From NCBI RefSeq assembly GCF_001039355.2, contig NW_019775512.1, forward strand, positions 171,703-235,702: a stretch of 64,000 nt of DNA. Reading direction: 5' to 3'. Numbering within the stretch: position 1 is the stretch's first letter; each line of letters opens with the position of its first letter. Shown here one piece after another: positions 36,381 to 49,317 of the stretch. Below the pieces are notes generated by a model. That model had not been told where the DNA came from and made no database searches. It worked only from the letters and a program-made list of their open reading frames with translations. Both the position numbers and the translations under genes were made by a program. This stretch comes from Lingula anatina. Its lineage: Eukaryota; Brachiopoda; Lingulata; Lingulida; Lingulidae.

Positions 36381-39300
36381 TTATGTCCAGGCTCTGTTCA
36401 GAGCTTTTCTTGCTGCTAACTTCTGTGAGACAACTGATACAACTATCATTCCTATTAACACTGCACTGATAAAGAAATAGTCAAAATCTTCCTTTAAAAC
36501 ATCGTATTTTCTGGATGGGGTGACTTGAGTAAAGAAAAGATCTGAAATATAAAAGTGTGTGTAAAAGTAACACTAGAGTTATGAAAAAATTAAACATTTT
36601 TTGTTTTATGAAATATCCTTAAATTCTGGCAGAATTACATTCTCCTAAATTATTCTGAAAATTTTAACCTCTGTCATTTAAAAATACTTGAAAAACAAAA
36701 CAAAACCAACCTTTTTTTCTCGAAATAGCAAAGGAACAAGTAGTTTAAAAACAACAATAGTATTTGTCCATTTGTGTAAAAGTAACTCGCAAGTTATGAA
36801 AAAACGAAGTATTTTCATTTTATTAAGTATCCTTAAAAAGGACTAAATGCGAGCAAAATTACAGTAACCAAAATTATTCTGTAAAATTCAATCTCTGTCA
36901 TTTAAAAAATGTTAGAATAAAAAAAAAACATTATTATTATTCTCCAAATATAGCAACAAAAAACTACAGTAGCATTTGTCCTTTTGTTTGGTGTGCTCCA
37001 TCCCAACTCATTGCATCATGCCTATTTCTGTCACACCTAACGCAATGTCTACTAGGCTACTCTGTGCTGCCTGACCCTATGGCTGTATTCCCAGAGCTTT
37101 TAGATCGATCTATCCCCGCGGGGAGTCTCACTAGATTACTGTCAGATAATCCGGCTTAAATGTCCGTCCCGCCTACTACATGCTGTAAGGGGGTAATTAA
37201 CTTTTGTGTCCGCTCGGCTGACAGCTATTTAGCGTGAACCCCCGGGGAGTTAGGACGATCTAAAGTAGATCGATCTAATCTCTGGAAATGGGGTCTATCA
37301 CTCACCTAAGCCATACACCAGAGATAAACTGGTGGACTCCAGTCCCGCTGCCGCAGTCTGAATCCCGTGCACTTTGAGCACCGTCTGGTTATAGTTGATC
37401 ATGGCCTCGAAGGCCACGAGGAGCTCAGGGATGTAAGGAGGGATGCCTTCTTCTCTGGAAATATAGAACGTATAGTTTGAATCAAGGGTTTTCCAGCGTA
37501 CTGCCAGCTGTCATTTGGATGGCCGCCAGCATCACTGGACTGCCTAAATTTTCAAAGATGGCTGGACGGCTGATGAATTTTTTTGAGATACGAGGGCTTT
37601 AAGCATACTTCGACTCCATGAAATTTGTAGGACATTACAGGTGATTTGAATCATATCATTGGTACAGTAATTACTTGATCTTTTCAACTGGCAAAAATGA
37701 TCAAACTTTTGCAAAAAAATTTATATTAATAAGCACTTGTGGTGCTTGTACAGCAAAGAATAGTAGTACTACAAAGCACTAGCCTGCTTTTTGATTTTGT
37801 TGCTACTTCTCAATAGGAATGTGCATAATTTAAGAAATTATGATTTAAAATACGGTGTCTGTAAAATTAACAGTAAATAATACCATAACTCAAGCATTAT
37901 CAAACTTATATGTTAAACCTTTGCATAACTTCTACACTTGAGGACCAGGGACCTCACTGTTACATGACGATTGCAGTTAGGTAATGTTAGTCATGTTTCT
38001 GTATACCCAAAAAAGTCAGTTCCCAAAGATCTGTTTGTCAGTGAGCTAAAAGAAAATTACAGTCATAATGTGACGGGCCATGCAGAGAGTAGTATTGTAA
38101 CAGTGGTCCTTTGCTTTGTAAAGACTGAAAAACTGAAATATACTTAGAAGTGCTCTCCTTCATACTTCATTCCACACGAATGACAGAAACTGTAATTAAT
38201 TATCACGTTACCTGTCAGCCATGGTTGGGTTAAGAGGCCTCCTAGGATCTAACATAAACTTTGACACCTCTGCGACATTGCCAGTTGTGAAGGCCACTGG
38301 AAACAGAAACAAATATATCATTTTGTTATTAAAAATCAAACAATGGTTCTCTTTTGTTAATCATGATCCACTCTAAAAGGAAACAAGAAAATTTAATTTA
38401 ATCATGTTCTTAAACAAACTTTGTTTTATTTTACCATGATCAACTTGACTTTAAGATGCCGTCTAGTTCTAGTTAACATCTTTGTAAGAAGTATGTGAGC
38501 AATCATTTCCGATAATTTCTAAAAATCCCATTCAACTTTACTAAATTAATAAAAAAAATTTTCCTGAATAATATCACGTAATAATATCATGAAATGACAA
38601 GATGCAGGACATCAAGAATGATCTTCATAAAAAATATTCCTCCTTCATCCCTTAACCACTGCCATGATAACAAGACAGATAAATAAATAAATAAATTTAA
38701 AAAATAAGAAAATATCCTGTAATGCCTTAATGGTGTGCAAGGATTTAAGGTACACAGATTTTACTGGATGTTGCATAAAAAACACTAAATAAATAAAGCC
38801 AGCAGAGACTTACACAGCACACTCTTCGCAGTGATACCCATCTCTGTGATGGTGTCCGCCATTGCAGATATCCCATGAGGCAAGATGTAGGACTGGCGGC
38901 CCACTATGGGGGGCGGGGGCGGGTGGAGAGAGGAGAACACTGTGGCATTGGTCTGGGATGTCCCTTCGTACAGCTCTACGACTGTGATCTCATTTCTTCG
39001 GTTCTTCTCATTCCAGTAGTTGTACTGAAAGCAAAATTTGTATGATAATGGTGGTGCATGATTTTTCTTTTTTCAAGATAAATAAGTTTGGACTATTTAT
39101 TAATGTAATCATAAGGGCTACTTTGTGTAAACTAAAAGCTATAGTCCACCATGACCCAGCCATTGCGTTAGCTGAGACAACATGTCACAATGCTTTCTAC
39201 ACTCACCACAACCCAGTTCTCTGTATGGACTAGATGTACAGGACCCCTGGCTTTCTTATGACTGGCCTGGAATATCATGTCACCTGTTACGCTGTCCACC

Positions 39301-42259
39301 AGGTAAATATTCAATACACCAGAAACTGAAAAGAACCAAAAAATTATACATATATATTGCAGATATTTCATGGCATTCACTTAGTGGAAGATTTCTGAAA
39401 AGGATTTAAGACAATCAACTGTTCAACTTTGCAGTAAATGAAACTTATCCATGGAGATTTTAAAACTTTCTGGAAATTCTCTCTAATGTCGGGAAAAAAC
39501 TTTTGCGGAGCATTTAACACAGTTGTTTTTAATTCATCTTACTTGATTATCATTATATCTTTATTTTTCTTGTTGCATTTACTGCCTTAAGCCTTCCATA
39601 AACAATTAATATAGAGGCATGGTAAAGTTTGAAATATCAATGACAGTCAAATGATGTAAGAGTTCAGGAAAGTGTCTCACCCTTTTGCTGGCTATCTTCT
39701 GTCTCTCCCTCAGCAGTTATGGCGACCAGGTTAGGATTAAGATACTTGTACAACACGCTCCTGTCTGCGAGGGGTTTCCCGGGGGAATGGACATGTTCTG
39801 TGGGTCGTTTTCCGACCACATTTGTGATGGTCTGTGTTTCCTTGGGGAGATTGATCGTCCAAAGCTCCACAGCATGTAAGGACTGAAACATACAGGGGAC
39901 ATCAAATTTAATTAAGCTTGTTATGTAAAGATATTTGATAAAATAGAACTACTGCATATTAAACGTATGGGTTGATGCAATTGTTAATTTTTTTTTCAAA
40001 TATACTGAAAATAAAACGATATGCAAATTCTGATGACCACACTGGTAAATGCATATTTTTGCTTCACTTCCTCTCTGTAATATATACTCACTGAAATGTC
40101 TCACTTACATACATGACTCCACACACTCAGGGGATCAAGTGAAGAAGTCCTACACATATCAGTACTTTGCCATCTACCTGGATCTTGTACTGTGTTTTAC
40201 CATACTGATATACACAGCACTAAACAGGGCGTGATATATAGATATACCTGTGTTTTGCTGCCTTCCTGAATCCTGTACCCTGTGCTATATATATACCTGT
40301 GTTTTGATGTCTTCCTGAATCCTGTACCCTGTGATCAGCCCTGTGTTCACATCAGCATTGAACAGGAACAGTGTGGACTGCACGGCCTTCACGTGACCTT
40401 TGACATGCTCTGGATACACATGGACCTGCAAACACAGACATCCCTTTAATATGTGTCAGACAGCTAAGCGGAGGACACTTAAATATATACTGAGTGCATG
40501 TCCCTGCTTAACAGACTTCCTGTCTTCTTTATCCCTTTGGAAGAACCACTTAAGATAAAATGGCATCCCCAGTAAGCCCCCACCCCTCATTCTCCCACTC
40601 CTCCCCCCCCCATGTAACAATTCTCACCTTCAATTGTGTCTTCATAAATTATAGGGATATCCCTTCAATAGAAACACAAATGACCAACATCCACAATAAT
40701 TCCCCTCCCCTTTCTACCCTCAGGTGCCCCATCTCCCCCTCCCCTCCACCCCCACCCCCCTTGTCTCCAGGTGCCCTAGTCCTCACCTTCAATTCAGCAT
40801 CCAGTATAAACAATCCCTTGAGATGGTGGTCGTCGGTGACCCCCAGTGTGGTGGCCTGAACCACCCTGTATCCAGTGTCAGCACCTTCAGCTGGGGTTCC
40901 AGCAGTGGGGATGCCAGTGATCGGGTCAAATAAATACAGCAGACCATGGCCTGATACCTAGAGAATTTAAAAAAAAAAGTTAGGAGACAGTTAGGAGACA
41001 TCTATGTCAAAGTTGCTTTACATCGCATTTATACATTGTGCAAGCTGATAGGAAAGTAAAAATTCCAGACTCCAGGTACCAAAATCTTGACTCTTTTTCT
41101 TTAAAATAACGAAACCAAGTATATAAACAGGAAAATAAAAACCCAATCTGTTAGTTATAGAATAATTACTGTCAATACTCTAAAGAGTCCAGCATCTCAA
41201 GAAACATGACCTTATAAAATTTGTACCACATACTGATGACTGCTGGGGAGATGGTATATAATTATACCAATATTAACAATACTAATTATATATCAAAAAC
41301 TCCAATATCCCAGCTAACTTTATATACTCCCAGTATTTCACAATGAGGAAGGTTGGGGTTATATATACATATAGCAGTATTTAGAGTAAAGATGAAATAT
41401 CCTGGGAGTTGATATCTATATAATCTCTTCCCAGTACTGAACACTGAGGGGGGTTGGGGAGATGTCATTTTAGACTAGATATATCTGTATCCCAGTCTCC
41501 CAGGGGCAGCTTACCTTATGTCTTCCCAGTACTGCACATTGAGGGGGGTTGGGAAAATGCGCTGTGGTCCTCTGTACAAACAAAAGGAGAAGTTGCTTCC
41601 CCTGGCGTTCAAATGGAACCAGAGCAGGCAACAGGTGGCGCCAGATGATACGACCTGTGGAACTCTCAATGCCAAAAAGCTGAATAGAAACAATATGGTT
41701 CACTGTACACTGGTCATTGGATCTTCTGTATGAGATATTTTATCTTACAATTTACAGTGACAGTCACAATTGTGTGTATTAATTATAAACTTTAGAAATC
41801 CCTATATGCCACTGCACCCACAAAAGTGTTTACCAAACTATAGATGTCACTGTGTGCCAAGACACCCCTCCAGATGCTGTGGCAACCACAATAGTGTTAA
41901 CTTAAATCTAAATGTCACTACATGCCAAGACATACCTTTCCAGGTGCTGTGACAGCCACAATCATTTTGTTAATACTGAACTCGTCTCTAGTGAGTTCCT
42001 CGTCCTCATTAAACTCATTGTCTTCCTCCAGGTACTGATGGCGTGGGCCTTTCAACAACTGCTGCTGGAGGTGCACCACAAATGACTGGAAATAAGACAA
42101 GAATAGTAAGATTTTCTACTTCAGATTCAAACAATAATATACATATAATATTTTAAAAACTGAAGATGTTGCTTTGAGATACAGTCTAAAAATGTAAATA
42201 TTTGATAAGGGATTAACGCTCAAGAATGAAATAAAATGCGCACGCGCGCACACACACAC

Positions 42260-42316
<57 letters not shown>

Positions 42317-44039
42317 GATATATGTATATTATAATGTAATTGAACAAAGCATGCTCTAACCTTCACTTGGGATAACTGGGTAGTTAGTCTCTTGACGAAC
42401 TTGGTGCCAATGTCATCTACAAGAAAGAAGCGAAATTACCTGTATAATGCATAATAGGATTACAGAAATGTCTGCACAGTGTGTGCTATACACTTTTATG
42501 AAAGTGGTGTTTTCCATAGTATAAATTTTTCCGACTGCTTAGATTTTTGAACATGTTAAAAATATTCCAAACTCAAATTTACACAATCTTAAAAATACCT
42601 TGAATAAATATTTTTGTAAATAGGAACCTTTGTAAACAACCATTTGCCAGGAGTTGAACAATACAAATTACATAATCATCAAATAACATGTCACCGTATT
42701 CACACTAAACTCTGATCCTTTACTTTAAACAACCTGTAACACAGATACATCAACAAACCACTGAAGGAATTCAAAAATTTGCAAACTTGTAAGTACCAAA
42801 AAAAAAAAAAAAAAAAAAAAAAATAATATGTGTCTGTCTGTCTGTCTGTCTGTCTGACTGTCAACTAGTTATAACATGCACAGGCTACACACACACTTCT
42901 TTTGTGAGAAATAAACTCCATATCCCACACCCTTCATATAACATGGACACACATGAATGTCTGTCTCACTCATGCAGCTCAATGTAAACATGCCATTCAG
43001 TACAAAACAATCTCATTGCTCTGCTCTGATAACAACAAACACAACAATGCCAGGGTGACTAATTCAATCAATACTGGGCAATTATCAGGAAAAACAGCCA
43101 GATATTAACATCAATATTGAAAAAAAGGTAACAAATTTGGATGATCAAGTAAATGCACAGAAGTTACAACAGATAAATATTACAAGTACGGTTTCCGTAA
43201 TGACTTGATCTTTTCAGTGGGGAAAATTGTGAATTTTACTGATACTGTATTTTAAGCATAATTTCTTAAAAGAGCATCCTATTGAATGTTAGTAAAAAGT
43301 TGAAATGCAGACTACCTTATAATTCTTTTCTATGCATTAAAAGCAACATAATTTTTTTGGTGATTTTAAAATGTTGTACCTGAATGTTTGATATTTTTGC
43401 CCATTGAAAAGATCGAGTCATTACTATTCTCTAACAGGTAAAAACTGTACTGTGTGTGCTAATACAACATCATTCTACATGTCAAGTTAGTGTACGGGAA
43501 ACACACTGTCTGTACCTGAGATCACTGCTGTGCAGGATGAAATGAAATACAATATTATAGATGGCGCTTAAAGACAAGATGATACACACCCAGGAAGCTG
43601 ACAAACTGTTGATGAAATACAACAGCAGATACTAAAATTTTAAGAATTAATATTACCTCTGTGTAAATTTTACCAGGACAATGTCAGTTTTGAAGCAAAA
43701 AATAAAAAAAAAAAATTATCACAAAATAAAATCAAATTCATAATGCAACTTGGCAATAATTTTATCATTTTTCATGACTGACTTTGCAGTCTACAGTTGA
43801 TATCCCAGCAACAAGAGGAAGGCTACTGTCACTATAGACAACTCTTACAGTGTGACCATAATGTGGCATACCTTGCTGTGCCCCAAATTCATCCTCATAT
43901 TTGGCCTGGTTCTCGGACACAGGAAGGTCAACCATCTCCACAGACAATATGGAGGATATTGCTTCCTCCCTGATCCAGGACATTTTACCTGTAAAATTAA
44001 TGCTAACCGTAGTCATATGAGAAATACTAATAGCTATAG

Positions 44040-44118
<79 letters not shown>

Positions 44119-47100
44119 TGAAGAGTGTAAAAAGAGAAAACAAAAAAGGAACAGGTGGAGTAGGGTGAGACAGAGGGCCAGGGGAGGGGTGGTGGAAGAA
44201 GGGGTGGGGGTGGAACACCCACCTCCCTGCTGGAACATCACAATGGACTGATCTTCTGACAACACCACCGTTCTGTGCCCAGTGCTGCCATCTCTCTTCT
44301 TGAAGAAGAACCCCTGGATCTGAAATATAACACACAAAAAAACAATCTAAAGTCTTTCCAAAATGATTTAGGATTACCAAGAATAGAATAACAATGAAAT
44401 CCATTAACTGTATAAAGATTAAAATTCCAATTCTCACATATTAACACCAAATTAAGTTCTGTGGCAGTTTACATGGAGGAATCACCTCATGTAGAGTTAA
44501 AGTCAGTGTACATGGCCAGCTCGCCCTAACTTGAGTTTTGTGGCCGTTTACATGGAGAGATAACCTTAAGTAGAGTTTAAGACAGTGTACATGGCCAACT
44601 CACCCCAACTGGAGTCCCGTGATGATGTGCCAAGTGGACTTCCTGACTGATCTCTGGGATTTCCTTCAAAGTTTTCAGATTCAAACACCTGATTACTGCA
44701 TTCTGAAATGCATTAATACTGACTGGTCAACATTTTACCTTCCCAGAGGATGTAGTCTCATAACATACTAAAGCCTCATAACATACTACAGCCTTAAGAA
44801 AACATGCTTTGAGAAGATAGATTGGATTAAAAGAGAAATTATTTGTCATTTCTCAAAGTTCAGATTATTTTAGATTATCTTTCAACATCTTATAAAAAGG
44901 AAAACGGAGGTTCAGTGACTGGTCCAGAAGGGGGGGGGGGGGGGGGGGGGGGCGAAGACTACCCACTGTCCACTAAAAGACAAGCTCTGAGGTGAATTAA
45001 GTCACCACTGGAGATGGAAACTGCCCACTGTCCACTCTTACCTCAGTGCCCTGTCTGCCTATAGTGACCAGTGTGTCCTCTATGTCACCACTGGATGACA
45101 CAGAGACAGCTGAAACCTACAAAAAAGAGTATAAAATAGGTTATAAATGTGATTAACCCTGGTAGTCAATGCAGGGACCTTCTTTTTTTTTTTTACGTCT
45201 TTAAAACAAATGGTGTTGATTCCTAGTTTCCTTAACTAAAGTTCACAATCTTTAATGTCTGTTCTTAGATACACGGCAGTTGCAAATATTTATTCATACA
45301 AACAGTACCCACCTTTGGCAGGTTGAGAACCAGCTTTACAGCATCAGTACCCACTGACAGCAAGGCAAGATGTGAAGCAGAGAGTTGTACCACAAACATG
45401 TTTCTGTGATTTAAGGAAGTCAGCTTTACAGCCTGGCCTTGCAAGCCTAGTTCCTAGAAAAGGAAACTTGAAATTTAAAAGTCAAATCCTTGCTCTTAAA
45501 CTCAACTGAATGCTATCATAGAGTTTAACAGGAAACATTACGTTCTTAAAAAAAAGGATATTTTTTTGTTTTCTATATATGTATTCCTAGGTGGCTTAAG
45601 CCATGTATTAAGATATTTATGCTATTGCATGTGCAGTTGTTATGCTACATACATTACAGTGTATTTTGGCAAACTTTTAAAAACTGGAGAGAGATAAATA
45701 TGTCAAGTTTCCAACAAGAAATTTGAAGATGGTGCAGTTTTAAAGCTTTTTTTTTTTCTTTTTTTTGATTCATGACCGAATGATTGGTGAAAATTTATTT
45801 ATTTATCCTTTTTTTATCATATAAGAAACTAGCGGAGGTGGTTCATCAAATTCATCAAATATCAGAAATGAATCTGTCATATTTAACTGACATTTTGGGG
45901 TTTTCAATTAAGACTACAAACATCTAAACAACAATATCACACCTGTAAGAGAGTGGTAGAGAATGCCTGTCCTTTCTTCAGTGCCAGAGTTCTCAAGCTG
46001 CTCAGCTGTGGCTCATAACAGACTAGATGACCATCAGCAATGAGGAGACACCTAAACAAACAGGAAACATCAGGCAGCTGTTTTTGAAGACAATTTTGAT
46101 TTCACTATATACTTTGGCTACCAATCTAAAATCCCCTTTCATTAATGAACTATTTGGGTCAATTTATGAAAGAAGGTGGATCATAATATCTCCAAATTTA
46201 AAAAAATCAATCATAGCTACCTAAAATATTACATCAATAAAGGGTTATAAAAAAATAAAAAATATACATGTATACATATATTTATTTTCGATAACCTTAA
46301 GATTTTTTATTGATGATATATCTTTGTTGTTGGCTGTTGCTATTGTTTTTAATATTCATCTGTAATGGCCTGAACACTTCAAAGTTTTTTAAAAAACCCT
46401 CTCACCTTGTGTCCTTCTTCACCCAGTCCGCAGGTACAGGGCTCTGTGATTGGACATTGCCCGAGTCACTGTATGTTGCTATGGATACATGAGAATTTGG
46501 CACAACGCCAATAACATTAATCTCTGTCCTCCCACAGTGCAGGAATTTGTGGATAGCACCATCACTGGAATAACAGATATTGTAAATGGACTTTATTGCA
46601 TGAGTGAAAGATGTAATAACTGAAAATCCTGAGAACATGGCTTGCAATTTTTTCTCTCATTTAGACCATATGGAAAAAAATACATATATATCAAAATGAA
46701 GAGTGAAAATCCTGAAATCAGGCATTATCCTGAAAACTTTTGCCCATGAAATCAAAATTCTAAAAGTAATATTGAGACAGGAAAAACACAACACACAAGA
46801 GCTGGTCACAAAATCACTGAAGCGGAAATTTTAAACATCTGAGTGGTCAGCCCACTCTCTTTTGAGGAAACTAGTGCATTTGTACTCGTTTAAATGGTTT
46901 AAATCGATTCTCGGTAAAAAAAATACAAGAAAGTTTTCTGGTGTGTTTTCAATGACTGTCAGTATATTTAAAATCCAAGCACTGACCTGCTGGGAAGAAC
47001 TTTCCTGAACAACTCCTGGCCATTGACGTTGAAAGCCAGCAGCTTGCCTGCACTCAGCACCACCATTGTGTCTGAAATGTTCAGGTACATCATAATATCA

Positions 47101-49317
47101 GCAGGCCCGTAGCCAGCACTTTCATAAGGGGGGACTTTTTAACATGAAACCTTCATGTACCTTAGTCCTAGATAAAATTTTACCCAGATGGGAACCTTTT
47201 CTCAGCAAAAGGGATTTCTTTAGAACCCCCCTGGCTATGAGCCTGATCAGCATTTTAAATAAGGATGTACAATCACTCTAAATTAATCTAGGCTATTGAT
47301 TGCATTAAAAACATTTCTGTACATAAAATTAGCCTGGAGTCCCTTCATCTTTGGTAAAGTGAAACAGGAAACTTTCTCAAATTAAGATTTTTTTTATCCC
47401 AAAACACTCCCAACCCTTTCACTGTGGCTTTAAAAAATTAGAGATGAAATACTTTCAACAAACCACTACAACTTTTTATTTCTTCATATAATTCATGGAT
47501 AGTCAATATTTGGCATTTGGGAATAAGAAAAGAATGACAGATCAACTTTTTGCCCTAGCTGATACAGTTTATACACACATATCACATTTGTGACCTTCAC
47601 CTTGTGAGCTCCCCATAAGGCACGCCTGAGCTTCAGGGGCATCTGGAGCGCCATCTAGTGGCTCCTCCCAGTTCAAACCTCCATATTCCACATCCCATGA
47701 CCTTATATGGTCATTGCCTGATACTGTTATTGCAACTGGAATAATGGAAAAATCTGAAGTCTAATTGATGATCTATAACCAAATGATAGAAAAAATTCAT
47801 CAGTCTGCCATTAATAAATGCATGTACATCTTTCAATTAACAAAACTGTATCTCAGAACACATTTTAATGAGCTGTCTTGTGAAGTATTAATACAGTATT
47901 TTGTTTGTAAGTCAAAACTGGTGTGAACCCGAAGACTGAAAAACATTTTGTATCTGAAGTGCTGCAAGAAGCCAAGGTCCTTCTCTCACAGTTGCGAGAC
48001 AATAGCAAATCTTACTTTTATCTTTCACAAGAAGAGCATCTATGCGTCCCCTCGAGTCTTCTTCAAGTACTTGTCTCCAAACTGAAATAACACAAAATAT
48101 TCTATTGACATTAAAATAATATCTCTTTTTTTTTTCAAAAAACCATTTACATTGGACTAGAAAAATGTTTACCCCACTTTACCTCTGTACTTATAACATT
48201 CACTTCTCCCATAAATAACCATTTAAGATGAAGGCTTTTATTCTTCAACAATAGGTCTTGGTTTAAACAAAAGAGAAAGTAATATTTGATGTGCATCTGT
48301 TATATAGTACTAGTAATTTATACAGTATATGAGGTGAGCAATACGCACTATTTGAAATGGTAATCAGGAAAACAGTTAAAGGTTAGCAAATTTTCACCTA
48401 TTTGTCCATTCCTAGCATTTAGAGACGCCACCACATTATGTTTTGTGCCAACTAGCAGCCTTTTGCCCTCAAAGTTCAAGTGGGAAACTTCCCCTACATA
48501 CTCCTGCTTCCTAGAAATGATAAAAAGTAACAAGTTAATAAGATTTTTTGGTGTGACGTACCAGAGTCTAAAGATGCATATTTTTGTTCTAAATTTGCTG
48601 TATTTACATTAAGTGTTACATTAAGCGTTGTGATTAAAAAGTGCATGTAGCTTATATATTTAGGGACTGTTAAGGACAAAAAGTGGCAGCAGTTAATCAT
48701 TTTTGCAAAAATAATAAAGTGTCAGATGGCTACTTATTCTCCATTTCTGTGGTCAGGAACTGACCACAGTTGACACACATCTAAAATTTTGACAATTCAC
48801 AAAAAGGTTGAAAAGAAGGGCAATGTTTAAAATTTAATTTCAAAAGCCAGCAAATACATTCCACATATCAGTTCAAAGACTTAATTGGAATTTGAACTCG
48901 TATGTCATTTTTTTGGAGAAATTATTCTTGAAGTTTTCTCTCTCCCCCCCCCCCCCTCTTTCGCCATTAATGCCAGGGTGTCAGGGTGATGCCAGGTAAT
49001 AACAGAGTGGAGTAATGGTGCAAGGAGGGGGGGGAGCGACGCAGGTAGTAACGGTGCATGAACTTAAGGGTATTATATGTAGTCGGTATACAAATTCACA
49101 AACAGTGAAACACTGTCGGCAGCCAGACTGTTAAGTGCCAGCTCAAATTCACAAATACTCCCTATCTTTTTTAAATTAGAAATGTCAATTATGCTGCTGA
49201 TACATACCAATCAAACTTTCCAATCTGATCTTCATATAATCCTTGACATAAACTAGCTAAAAATAGCAAAATAAGTGATATACAACACACCGAAACTTGA
49301 GGCATGGAGGCTGCCAT
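36381..49317 (-). CDS. EMC1: ER membrane protein complex subunit 1 (EMC1)
   Basis: EMC1 is the large luminal subunit of the ER membrane insertase. Twenty-three minus-strand exons join in phase into about 967 residues (human EMC1 is about 990): 49317-49208, 48510-48398, 48081-48016, 47735-47601, 47071-46987, 46564-46406, 46051-45943, 45453-45313, 45116-45042, 44702-44604, 44319-44223, 43988-43872, 42416-42361, 42085-41936, 41679-41515, 40957-40787, 40425-40297, 39882-39681, 39325-39207, 39024-38814, 38296-38212, 37454-37306, 36541-36381. The ATG follows aaac, and a signal peptide ([14 protein letters not shown]) precedes the family start [11 protein letters not shown]. Then come beta-propeller (PQQ-like) repeats, [18 protein letters not shown], the conserved C-terminal domain ([30 protein letters not shown] in the other copy), one membrane helix ([17 protein letters not shown]), and the tail ending LNRAW. 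Exons 12-23 are duplicated at 27133-35124. Confidence 0.95.
37091..37285. mobile_element. MITE with ttagatcgatct termini in EMC1 intron 22, copy B
   Basis: Counterpart of 27816-28010 with the same inverted ends and a few substitutions. Confidence 0.8.
38715..38768. mobile_element. 54-bp mini-element, copy in second EMC1 half
   Basis: Counterpart of 29451-29504. One terminus reads tcctgtaa rather than tccagtaa. Confidence 0.75.
42239..42316. repeat. (CA)n microsatellite in EMC1 intron 13
   Basis: The run is about 78 bases here and about 30 in the other copy (33433-33461), a length difference as expected between alleles. Confidence 0.95.
42798..42862. repeat. Poly-A tract followed by (TCTG)n
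   Basis: A run near 42800-42823 and TCTG units to 42862. The counterpart 33960-34013 has more TCTG units and a shorter A run. Confidence 0.85.
44041..44115. repeat. Composite (TG)n(GA)n microsatellite in EMC1 intron 11
   Basis: TG run then GA run. The counterpart at 35178-35230 is shorter. The purine-strand GA part can form triplex DNA. Confidence 0.95.
44931..44952. repeat. Poly-G run in EMC1 intron 9
   Basis: About 22 consecutive G bases, a potential G-quadruplex or sequencing-unstable site. Confidence 0.9.
47102..47245. mobile_element. 144-bp MITE in EMC1 intron 4 with 5-bp target duplication
   Basis: Left end caggcccgtagccag and right end ctggctatgagcctg are inverted. The flanks are atcag on both sides. 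The CAGG...CCTG ends and 5-bp duplication match the style of the MITE at 25171-25338. Confidence 0.8.

Noticed and set aside
43765-44437. Long minus-strand frames with TH and SL repeats
   Set aside because: They are read-through of the TG/GA microsatellite between EMC1 exons 11 and 12.
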